A stretch of DNA of 5,416 nucleotides from an uncultured Senegalimassilia sp. (GTDB lineage Bacteria; Actinomycetota; Coriobacteriia; Coriobacteriales; Eggerthellaceae). The stretch spans positions 1 to 5,416 of the forward strand of contig CALEWN010000251.1 in NCBI GenBank assembly GCA_937925385.1. Direction: 5' to 3'. Shown piece by piece: positions 1 to 5,416 of the stretch. Below the pieces are notes generated by a model, which was given only the letters and a program-made list of their open reading frames with translations, was not told the DNA's origin and did not search any database. Position numbers and translations under genes: made by a program. The stretch's first letter is position 1. Each line of letters opens with the position of its first letter.

Positions 1-19
1 TTGCGGGTTGAATGCTCAT

Positions 20-37
20 TGCAATTTCATTATTGCA
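20..37 (+). repeat. Inverted repeat TGCAAT-N6-ATTGCA
   Basis: The arms TGCAAT (20-25) and ATTGCA (32-37) are perfect complements separated by six bases. The left arm is also part of an 8-base palindrome, ATTGCAAT (18-25), so ATTGCA occurs twice in direct orientation 14 bases apart. It sits just upstream of the Fur-like box. It could be a second operator for a dimeric regulator, but no regulator gene is visible in the window to pair it with. Confidence 0.3.
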
Positions 38-41
38 CGTT

Positions 42-56
42 TGGTATTGATTATCA
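42..56 (+). promoter_or_regulatory. Fur/PerR-like operator (7-1-7 palindrome)
   Basis: TGGTATT-G-ATTATCA matches the 7-1-7 Fur-family consensus TGATAAT-N-ATTATCA at 12 of 14 positions, with the right half perfect. It also contains the nine-base core TGATTATCA (48-56) of the classical 19-bp Fur box, and a self-complementary TTGAT-T-ATCAA (47-57). It lies 35 bases before the first start codon in an AT-rich stretch. Fur-family repressors bind such sites with iron (Fur) or act as peroxide sensors (PerR). A YbtPQ/IrtAB-like transporter downstream fits iron control. AT-rich DNA yields chance matches, so this is a probable rather than proven site. Confidence 0.5.
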
Positions 57-91
57 ACTATTTATTGTGACATAGCCAAACGAGAACCGAT

Positions 92-910
92 ATGGGGCTG
101 CGCGCCGCCTCTCTTGCTGAAATCGACTCCGTTGTGGCGGTGTCGCCCTCGGCCGATGTGGTCGATTCGACCGTTTCCGGCTTGCCTTCTTGCGGGAAAC
201 CCGTCGTACGTATGAGCGGCGTAGTTGCTGGCTACCGCGGTGCGCCTGCGGTCTTGAACGGTCTCGATTTCTGCCTCCTTCCGGGTAGCGTCGTCGGTAT
301 TGTGGGGCACAACGGGGCTGGGAAAACGACGTTTGCCCGGTGCATGGCCGGCCTTCTCAAGGAAAAGGCGGGGGTGATCGAGGTCGACGACGTGCCGCTT
401 CGCGCAAGGAAACGGGCGGGGCGCGTGTACCTGGTTATGCAAGAACCGGGATACCAGTTGTTCAGCAGCACCGTCGACGATGAGCTTGCGAGCGCGTGCT
501 CTTCGGATGGCGCGGAAGACAGCCTAGGTAATAAGGACCGGATTGCAGCAATAAAGGCTGCGCTTGCTCTCGAAGGTCTTGCCGACAGGCACCCGCTCTC
601 CCTTTCAGGCGGGGAGCGCCAACGGCTTTCCATCGCTGCTGGCTTGCTTTCGAGTGCCCGCGCGATGATTCTCGACGAGCCTACGAGTGGCTTGGATTAT
701 CGCAACATGCGTCGAATAGATGCCCAAATCGCGCGCATGCGCGATGCGGGAATCGCTGCCTGCGTTGTCTCGCACGACTATGAATTCCTCTGCTCGGCAT
801 GCGATGAGATAGCCCTGGTCGAAGACGGGCGCATCGCCGAGCGATTCCCCTTAAACAAGGCAACACTTCCGAAGTTGAAGCTCAATTTCGGGTTTGCGGA
901 AATACAGTAA
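92..910 (+). CDS. ECF-type ABC transporter ATP-binding protein (EcfA-like, single domain)
   Basis: This 272-residue cytoplasmic ATPase would power a membrane transporter by ATP hydrolysis. All motifs are intact: aromatic A-loop Y48, Walker A GHNGAGKTT (72-80), Q-loop Q117 in MQEPGYQLF, signature LSGGERQ (171-177), Walker B MILDEP with catalytic E196, D-loop SGLD (199-202), and switch H228. The Q-loop context QEPxxQLF is typical of ECF/cobalt-type ATPases (EcfA, CbiO). ECF modules normally have two ATPase domains plus EcfT; only one is present here. An N-terminal stretch of about 36 residues precedes the fold and matches nothing I recognise. The start at 92 is the only ATG after an in-frame stop at 68-70, but it has no clear Shine-Dalgarno. 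A start at 212 (M41) would trim into the first strand. The S-component gene follows after 18 bases. Confidence 0.88.
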   Translation: MGLRAASLAEIDSVVAVSPSADVVDSTVSGLPSCGKPVVRMSGVVAGYRGAPAVLNGLDFCLLPGSVVGIVGHNGAGKTTFARCMAGLLKEKAGVIEVDDVPLRARKRAGRVYLVMQEPGYQLFSSTVDDELASACSSDGAEDSLGNKDRIAAIKAALALEGLADRHPLSLSGGERQRLSIAAGLLSSARAMILDEPTSGLDYRNMRRIDAQIARMRDAGIAACVVSHDYEFLCSACDEIALVEDGRIAERFPLNKATLPKLKLNFGFAEIQ

Positions 911-928
911 CAAGAGAAAGGTTTCACA

Positions 929-1552
929 ATGACAAGCAAAGCAACAATCGGTTCTGCCGCAAAAGAGCGTGATGGCTTGAACCCGAAAGACTTCGTCTTT
1001 ATCGCCGTGTTCGGCATCCTTTTGTTTCTGGTGTTCATGGTCTTCTCGATCATCTTCAGCGCGAATGCCAACCTGTGCTGGTTTACTCACACGGTAGGCG
1101 CGTTGTTCGCCGGTACCGTGTTCATGTACCTGGCCTATCGCGTCCCGAAGCGTGGCGCGATCGCCATCATGGGCATCATCGTTGGTGCTGTCGGCCTTCT
1201 GATGGGCATGTTCTGGAGCGGTCCTGTCGGCATTGTCGTGGGCGGTATCGTGGCAGACCTTATCGCAGGCGATCCGCAGAAGCGCACCAAGACCAAGCTT
1301 ATCTGTGCCTTTGCCGCGTTCACGTTCTGCTTCTGGCTGGGGCAGATCTCTCTCATCCTTATGATGGGCGAGGCTTATGCCGAGATGTGCGTTCAAGCCG
1401 GCATGACCCTCGAGTACGGCCAAACGCTTGTTAATTCGATTCTAAGCCCAATGGGCGTCGTTACCGGCGCTGCCACCATCGCTGGCGGCCTCATCGGCGG
1501 CTTCATCGGTACCAAGGTGTTCTCGAAGCACTTTGCCAAGCTTGGCATGTAG
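929..1552 (+). CDS. MptD-like (Trep_Strep family) ECF transporter S component
   Basis: This 207-residue integral membrane protein has about six hydrophobic segments, near residues 22-45, 52-71, 76-95, 98-114, 124-146 and 172-198. The segments are rich in glycine and small residues (for example GIVVGGIVADLIAG and IAGGLIGGFIG). Length, topology and position between an ECF-like ATPase and two exporter-fold half transporters fit the MptD / Trep_Strep group of putative substrate-binding S components. S components bind the substrate in the membrane and are driven by an EcfT-ATPase module; for this family the substrate is not settled. I assign it by pattern and context, not by alignment. The start at 929 follows AGAAAGG (915-921) with seven bases between. 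A basic, hydrophilic N-terminus and a basic tail are both likely cytoplasmic. No EcfT gene is adjacent, which is unusual. Confidence 0.75.
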   Translation: MTSKATIGSAAKERDGLNPKDFVFIAVFGILLFLVFMVFSIIFSANANLCWFTHTVGALFAGTVFMYLAYRVPKRGAIAIMGIIVGAVGLLMGMFWSGPVGIVVGGIVADLIAGDPQKRTKTKLICAFAAFTFCFWLGQISLILMMGEAYAEMCVQAGMTLEYGQTLVNSILSPMGVVTGAATIAGGLIGGFIGTKVFSKHFAKLGM

Positions 1553-1562
1553 ATTAACGGCC

Positions 1563-1569
1563 GGGAGGT
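1563..1569 (+). promoter_or_regulatory. Strong Shine-Dalgarno for the first half transporter
   Basis: GGGAGGT lies four bases before ATG 1574 and ten before an in-frame ATG at 1580 (codon 3). The first is slightly close and the second slightly far, so either may serve. I keep 1574; the difference is two residues. Confidence 0.7.
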
Positions 1570-1573
1570 AAAT

Positions 1574-3448
1574 ATGGCAATGACCAGGGAAGACGGTACT
1601 CTAACGGCAGGAGTAGGAAAGGATGTGGGGAAAGAAGGTCCTGCCAAGAAGAAAAACGCGATTCTCGAGCTGTTGGGGTTTGCTGGCAAGCGGCGGGTCT
1701 TGGCGTATGTAGGATGCGGCCTTTCGGTGCTGAACGCCGTGCTCACCGTGATGCCGCTTGTTTGCGTATGGTTCGTGGTTCGCGACTTGGTTTCGGTGTA
1801 CCCGAACTGGGCAGAAGCATCATCTGCCGCGATGTGGGCTGTGCTTGCTGTGGTTTTCGCCGTGCTGGGCATCATCGTGTATTTTGGCGCGCTCATGGCT
1901 TCGCATCTTGCGGCCTTCCGCATCGCGGCAAATATGCGCAAAGCGATGGTGCGCCGCGTGGCGCGGATCCCGATAGGGTATTTCAGCGCGCACTCGTCAG
2001 GGGAGATGCGGCGCGTGATCGACGGGTGCGCGGGTCAGACCGAAGACCTCATCGCCCACAAGCTGCCCGATATCGTTGGCTCTTTCGCCACCCCGGTGAT
2101 CTTCTTCGTCGTGGCGTTCCTGTTCGACTGGAGGATGGGGCTTTTGTGCCTCGTCCCCATCGCCGTTTCCTTCGCCGCGATGTGGTGGATGATGGGCCGC
2201 GAGGACGCGAAGGGCGGCCGCCATTTCATGGAGCTGTACCAGGCGGCTCTCATGCGTATGAGCGCTGCGGCAACCGAATACGTTCGAGGCATACCCGTGG
2301 TAAAGGTATTCCAGCAGACGGTGCTTTCGTTCAGGGCCTTCCACGAGGCGATCATCGACTATCGCGACATGGCGACGAATTATACCGAGTATTGCCGACG
2401 ACCCCAAGTCGTGCAGCTGGTTGCGATCAACTCGACTTTCGCGGTGCTCGTACCTGCGGGTATTGCGCTTGCGGCCGTCGCACCTGATTTCCCGGCTTTC
2501 CTGATCGACTTCCTGTTCTATGCGTTCTTCTCGGCGATGACGACAACGATGATGTCGAAGGTCATGTATTCGTCGGAGGCCGTCATGATCGCCGAAGACG
2601 CGCTGCGGCGGATGAGCACGATCACGGAAGTCGCTCCCATCGACGAGGTGGAGTCTGCCAAAGCTCTCCATCCGAAGGAGGCGAGCATCGAGCTTGCGGG
2701 CGTCAGCTTCTCGTATCCGGGGTCCAGGGAACCGGCGCTTTGCAACGTGTCGCTTTCCGTTCCCGCCGGGGCGACGGTGGCTCTCGTCGGGCCGTCGGGC
2801 GGAGGCAAGTCGACGCTCGCGTCGCTCGTTCCGCGCTTTTGGGACGCAGATGAGGGTGTCGTTCTCGTGGGCGGGGCGGATGTGCGACGAATTCCTGTCG
2901 AGGAACTGATGGGTGCCGTTTCTTTCGTGTTCCAAGACGATCGACTGTTCAAGCAAAGCTTGGCTGATAACGTGCGTGCGGGCCGCCCCGATGCAAGCGA
3001 TGCCGAGGTGCTCGCGGCTCTTCATGCGGCCCAGTGCGATGACATCATTGCCAAGTTCCCCGATGGCGCGAACACCGTGGTAGGAAAAGCTGGCGTGTAT
3101 CTTTCCGGGGGAGAGCGTCAGCGCATCGCGCTTGCGCGTGCCATATTGAAGGGAGCCCCGATTGTGGTTCTCGACGAGGCGACGGCGTTTGCCGACCCCG
3201 AAAATGAGGCGCTGATCCAGGCCGCTCTTGCAACGCTTTGCGCAGACAAGACGGTGCTTATGATCGCGCACCGTCTGTCAACCGTCGTGAATGCGGATCG
3301 CATCTTCGTCATCGACCGTGGTTCTGTCGCGGAACAGGGTACCCATGAAGAACTCGTCGCGCAAGGCGGACTGTATGCGCGCATGTGGCGAGACTACCGA
3401 ACGAGCGCGACGTGGAGGATTGAAGGGGGTGACAGCCATGTGGCGTAG
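1574..3448 (+). CDS. ABC half transporter, YbtP/IrtA-like (membrane domain + ATPase)
   Basis: This 624-residue exporter-fold protein probably forms a heterodimer with the next gene product. A lysine-rich hydrophilic head of about 28 residues leads into six membrane helices (about 43-70, 86-110, 163-183, 187-207, 282-303, 307-327). The ATPase domain follows: A-loop Y381, Walker A GPSGGGKST (406-414), Q454, LSGGERQ (510-516), Walker B with D534 and E535, and H566. The D-loop region reads ATAFADPENE (536-545) instead of the usual ATASLD. I associate this variant with the YbtP/IrtA siderophore-importer branch, but that rests on memory. The FAD-binding siderophore-interaction domain found at the N-terminus of mycobacterial IrtA is absent, so the architecture is closer to YbtP. 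A drug or lipid exporter cannot be ruled out from the fold alone. It starts 21 bases after the S-component stop, so one transcript is likely. Confidence 0.85.
   Translation: MAMTREDGTLTAGVGKDVGKEGPAKKKNAILELLGFAGKRRVLAYVGCGLSVLNAVLTVMPLVCVWFVVRDLVSVYPNWAEASSAAMWAVLAVVFAVLGIIVYFGALMASHLAAFRIAANMRKAMVRRVARIPIGYFSAHSSGEMRRVIDGCAGQTEDLIAHKLPDIVGSFATPVIFFVVAFLFDWRMGLLCLVPIAVSFAAMWWMMGREDAKGGRHFMELYQAALMRMSAAATEYVRGIPVVKVFQQTVLSFRAFHEAIIDYRDMATNYTEYCRRPQVVQLVAINSTFAVLVPAGIALAAVAPDFPAFLIDFLFYAFFSAMTTTMMSKVMYSSEAVMIAEDALRRMSTITEVAPIDEVESAKALHPKEASIELAGVSFSYPGSREPALCNVSLSVPAGATVALVGPSGGGKSTLASLVPRFWDADEGVVLVGGADVRRIPVEELMGAVSFVFQDDRLFKQSLADNVRAGRPDASDAEVLAALHAAQCDDIIAKFPDGANTVVGKAGVYLSGGERQRIALARAILKGAPIVVLDEATAFADPENEALIQAALATLCADKTVLMIAHRLSTVVNADRIFVIDRGSVAEQGTHEELVAQGGLYARMWRDYRTSATWRIEGGDSHVA
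3423..3432 (+). promoter_or_regulatory. Shine-Dalgarno inside the end of the previous gene
   Basis: AAGGGGGTGA matches the ideal AAGGAGGTGA with one change and sits five bases before ATG 3438. It decides the start of the second half transporter: the open frame extends back to 3291, but the earlier ATGs lie deep inside the previous ATPase domain. An in-frame GTG at 3429, with GGAGG (3414-3418) ten bases ahead, is a weaker alternative that adds three residues. Confidence 0.75.
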
Positions 3449-5183
3449 GATTCAAGATGCTTTTGCCTTGACCGATCAAGGCATGAAGGATTTTATGCGC
3501 GGTGCTGGGTTCTGTGCGTTGGCGAACCTGATGCTGATGCTGCCCATCGTGGTGCTGTACTTCGTCGCAAGCGATTTCATAAGGTACTTGGACAACCCTT
3601 CAGTTGGCCTGCCAAGCATGGCGCTCTATGCAGCGGGCATTGTGGCGGCACTTGTTGTGATGTTCGTCACACAGATGTGGGAATATCGCGCGACGTACAC
3701 GGTGGTCTACCAAGAAAGCGCCCGCAAGCGTATCGCCATCGCGGAGCGTTTGCGCCTGCTTCCGCTCTCGTTTTTCGGAAGGCGCGATTTGTCCGACTTG
3801 ACGAGCGTTATCATGAAGGACTGCTCCGATCAGGAACGCCTGTTCTCGCACACCATGCCGCAGATTTTCGGCATGGGCGCTTCGACGCTGGTATTCGCCG
3901 CTATGATGTTCGCGTTCGACTGGAGGTTGGCGGCATCTGCCCTCTGGCCCATTCCCGTAGCGCTCGCGGCGTTGCTTCTGACTGCGCGCATCCAGAAGTC
4001 GCATACCGCGAAGAAGAACGCGGCGTCCCTTTCGTTTGCCGATGGTCTGCAGGAATACCTTGAATGCCATCGTGAGATACGCTCGCTCAACAAGGTGGGC
4101 GCATTCCAAGATGAGCTTGATTGCCGTATCGATCGTTTCGAGAGAGAGAAGATCGATGCCGAGTTGGCTATGGGTGTGGCGGTATGCTCCGCCCAAGGCT
4201 TTCTGCGTCTGGGAACCGCATCCGTCATCGTGGTGGGGACGATGCTGCTCGTGACGGGGCAAGTCGACTTCCTCGTGTTCTTTGTATACCTGTTGGCGGT
4301 GACGAGGGTCTACGATCCCATCAACGTTGTTTTGCAGGCTGTAGCCGAGCTGATGGACATGAGTTTAAGCCTGGAGCGCATGCGCGCCATCGAGAACGAG
4401 CCGGTCCAGACGGGTAGCACCTCGTTCGAGCCTCAGGGCTATGACGTGGTCTTCGAAGACGTGGGTTTCGCATACGCCGACGGCGAGGACGTCTTGGGTA
4501 GCGTATCGTTCAAGGCGCGGGAAGGACAGGTGACAGCGCTTGTGGGCGCGTCCGGTTCGGGCAAGAGCACGGCTGTCAAGCTCGCTTCACGTTTTTGGGA
4601 CGTAAGCTCTGGCGCGATCTTCGTGGGCGGCGTTGACGTTTCTACTGTCGATCCGGAAACGCTGCTTTCTGCATTCTCCGAGGTGTTCCAGGACGTGGTG
4701 CTTTTCGACGACACCGTGCGTGAGAACATTCGCCTCGGGAAGAAGGATGCTACGAACGAGGAGGTTCTCGCTGCGGCGAGGGCGGCGCGCTGCGACGAGT
4801 TCGTGGAGCGTTTGCCCAACGGCTACGACACGATGATCGGGGAAAACGGCAGCAGGCTTTCCGGTGGTGAACGCCAGCGTATCTCGATTGCGCGCGCCCT
4901 GTTGAAAGACGCTCCGATCGTGCTGCTCGATGAAGCAACGGCCTCGCTCGACGTGGAAAACGAGACACATGTGCAAGCTGCTCTTTCTGAACTGCTTCAA
5001 GGCAAGACGGTCCTCGTTATCGCACATCGCATGCGTACGGTTGACAATGCCGACAAGATCGTGGTGCTTGAAGGCGGTCGTGTGGTGGAGCAGGGAAGCC
5101 CGGCAGAGCTGCGTGAGAAGCCCGATGGTAGATACCGCCGCATGTTGGAGCTGCAGCGCGAAAGCGAGGCGTGGGTGCTCTAA
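3438..5183 (+). CDS. ABC half transporter, YbtQ/IrtB-like (membrane domain + ATPase)
   Basis: This 581-residue exporter-fold half transporter is the likely partner of the preceding gene, which it overlaps by 11 bases, so translation is probably coupled and the two made in equal amounts. It has six membrane helices (about 22-44, 60-80, 142-160, 164-182, 256-273, 277-295). The ATPase domain has A-loop Y346, Walker A GASGSGKST (370-378), Q418, LSGGERQ (474-480), Walker B with D498 and catalytic E499, a standard D-loop SLD (503-505), and H530. Length is normal for the family. Both halves of the pair keep the catalytic glutamate and the full signature, so neither ATP site looks degenerate by those tests. 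The predicted role is substrate movement across the cytoplasmic membrane, with siderophore or related metal-complex import favoured by context. The family fold is certain; the direction and substrate are not. Confidence 0.85.
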   Translation: MWRRIQDAFALTDQGMKDFMRGAGFCALANLMLMLPIVVLYFVASDFIRYLDNPSVGLPSMALYAAGIVAALVVMFVTQMWEYRATYTVVYQESARKRIAIAERLRLLPLSFFGRRDLSDLTSVIMKDCSDQERLFSHTMPQIFGMGASTLVFAAMMFAFDWRLAASALWPIPVALAALLLTARIQKSHTAKKNAASLSFADGLQEYLECHREIRSLNKVGAFQDELDCRIDRFEREKIDAELAMGVAVCSAQGFLRLGTASVIVVGTMLLVTGQVDFLVFFVYLLAVTRVYDPINVVLQAVAELMDMSLSLERMRAIENEPVQTGSTSFEPQGYDVVFEDVGFAYADGEDVLGSVSFKAREGQVTALVGASGSGKSTAVKLASRFWDVSSGAIFVGGVDVSTVDPETLLSAFSEVFQDVVLFDDTVRENIRLGKKDATNEEVLAAARAARCDEFVERLPNGYDTMIGENGSRLSGGERQRISIARALLKDAPIVLLDEATASLDVENETHVQAALSELLQGKTVLVIAHRMRTVDNADKIVVLEGGRVVEQGSPAELREKPDGRYRRMLELQRESEAWVL

Positions 5184-5193
5184 CGCAAAGGCG

Positions 5194-5239
5194 ATGCCAG
5201 GCGGGGCAGACGAGTGTGTACCGAAGCCCCGCCTGGCAT
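5194..5239 (+). terminator. 14-bp hairpin after the operon (no T-tract)
   Basis: A perfect 14-bp stem pairs 5194-5207 with 5226-5239 around an 18-base loop, starting 10 bases after the last stop codon. The core is very GC-rich (GCCAGGCGGGGC). No run of T follows, so it is not a textbook intrinsic terminator. It may end transcription in a non-canonical or Rho-assisted way, or protect the 3' end of the mRNA. Confidence 0.55.
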
Positions 5240-5317
5240 ATCTGCGAACCAGTGGTACAGAGGAACCTTTGATAGCGATATGTTTTGCCTCTTGAAACCA
5301 CGAGAGCCGACCGTACG

Positions 5318-5364
5318 TGAACTGCGCCCCAAAAAAAACTGCAGTGAACCCCTATAGTTGGACA
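5318..5364 (+). mobile_element. Possible IS3-family-like left end(s)
   Basis: TGAACTGCGCCCC plus an A-run (5318-5338) and TGAACCCCTATAGTTGGACA (5345-5364) both resemble the TG-ACTG-CCCC...GTTGGACA terminal repeats of many IS3-family (IS150-group) elements. Both copies face the same way, 27 bases apart. A gene start just past 5416 would be at about the distance where orfA of such elements begins. No transposase and no opposite end are in the window, so this is tentative and rests on memory of the family's ends. Confidence 0.3.
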
Positions 5365-5392
5365 GACAATGTTCTGCTTCTCCTATAGGGGT
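5348..5392 (+). repeat. Inverted repeat ACCCCTATAG / CTATAGGGGT
   Basis: Perfect 10-bp arms at 5348-5357 and 5383-5392 are separated by 25 bases. Inside the spacer, CAGA (5363-5366) and TCTG (5373-5376) can also pair. Only a poor T-rich stretch follows. It could be a leader hairpin of a downstream gene, a weak terminator, or part of a mobile-element end. TGGACA (5359-5364) and TATAGG (5384-5389), 19 bases apart, also make a weak rightward promoter. Confidence 0.4.
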
Positions 5393-5416
5393 CTTCTGCG
5401 TTAGGGGGTTGATTTG

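Larger units (their letters stand above)
1..91 (+). promoter_or_regulatory. AT-rich leader upstream of the operon
   Basis: This stretch is about one-third GC over positions 1-70, much lower than the genes that follow, as expected for a promoter region. It contains an inverted repeat (20-37) and a Fur-like operator (42-56), listed separately. No convincing sigma-70 promoter stands out. The best weak candidate is TTCATT (26-31), 17 bases, then GATTAT (49-54), whose -10 would lie inside the Fur-like box. Two frames stay open from the window edge to stops at 68-70 and 73-75, so the tail of an earlier gene cannot be fully excluded, but the base composition argues against it. Confidence 0.55.
5240..5416 (+). 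other. Gene-free tail with possible mobile-element end
   Basis: I see no credible gene here. The first part (5240-5315) is featureless. The rest holds a run of eight A (5331-5338), repeated GTGAAC blocks, a 10-bp inverted repeat (5348-5392), and at the very end AGGGGGT (5403-5409), which resembles a Shine-Dalgarno and hints that another rightward gene starts just past the edge. Confidence 0.4.

Noticed and set aside
1..91. DtxR/IdeR-type iron box, expected for an actinobacterium
   Set aside because: No TTAGGTTAGGCTAACCTAA-like sequence is visible; the palindrome present fits the Fur/PerR pattern instead.
851..1423. A 190-codon minus-strand open frame opposite the S component
   Set aside because: Very rich in charged residues and His, no recognisable fold, and it covers a well-supported membrane protein gene with a good ribosome site.
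1997..3271. A 424-codon open frame on the minus strand opposite the first half transporter
   Set aside because: It mirrors the GC-rich codons of a gene with complete ABC motifs, is Arg/His-rich, and shows no domain; it is an antisense shadow.
3291..3437. Longer N-terminus for the second half transporter starting at ATG 3291
   Set aside because: It would overlap the previous ATPase domain by 158 bases, and the extra 49 residues are Ser/Arg-rich with no family match, while a near-ideal Shine-Dalgarno precedes ATG 3438.
5240..5315. Possible small RNA or tRNA between the hairpins
   Set aside because: No cloverleaf, no TTCGA-type arm, and only a trivial GGT/ACC pairing was found.
5331..5392. Minus-strand intrinsic terminator using the 5348-5392 stem and the T8 run (5338-5331 read in reverse)
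   Set aside because: Nine bases separate the stem base from the T-run and the loop is 25 bases, so the geometry is poor; no minus-strand gene is seen to need it.
1..5416. CRISPR array or tandem repeats
   Set aside because: No regularly spaced repeats were seen on either strand.

Overview
The window reads as one rightward gene cluster from a GC-rich bacterium, probably a gut-type actinobacterium of the Coriobacteriia/Eggerthellaceae kind. That placement is an inference from gene content, codon style and strong Shine-Dalgarno sites; no marker gene is present. Four full-length genes are packed almost without gaps from position 92 to 5183. They are preceded by an AT-rich leader (about 33% GC over positions 1-70) and followed by about 230 bases without a gene that hold two hairpins and a possible insertion-sequence end.

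Layout: (1) 1-91 is a leader with a good match to a Fur/PerR-type 7-1-7 operator and a second, perfect inverted repeat. (2) 92-910 is a stand-alone ABC ATPase of the energy-coupling-factor (ECF) / cobalt-transporter type. (3) 929-1552 is a six-helix membrane protein resembling the MptD (Trep_Strep) family of ECF substrate-binding S components. (4) 1574-3448 and (5) 3438-5183 are two exporter-fold half transporters, each with a membrane domain fused to an ATPase domain. They overlap by 11 bases and very likely form a heterodimer related to YbtP/YbtQ and IrtA/IrtB, which are exporter-shaped proteins that import iron-siderophores. (6) 5184-5416 holds a 14-bp hairpin just after the last stop, then a hairpin and end-like repeats suggesting an IS3-type element or the leader of another gene.

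The working interpretation is an iron- or metallophore-linked uptake operon. It rests on three things: the operator-like site, the YbtPQ/IrtAB-like pair, and the pairing of that family with an MptD-like S component. The substrate cannot be read from sequence. Notably, the window holds only one ECF-type ATPase domain and no EcfT subunit, so the ECF part is incomplete here and must either borrow parts encoded elsewhere or work in a non-standard way.
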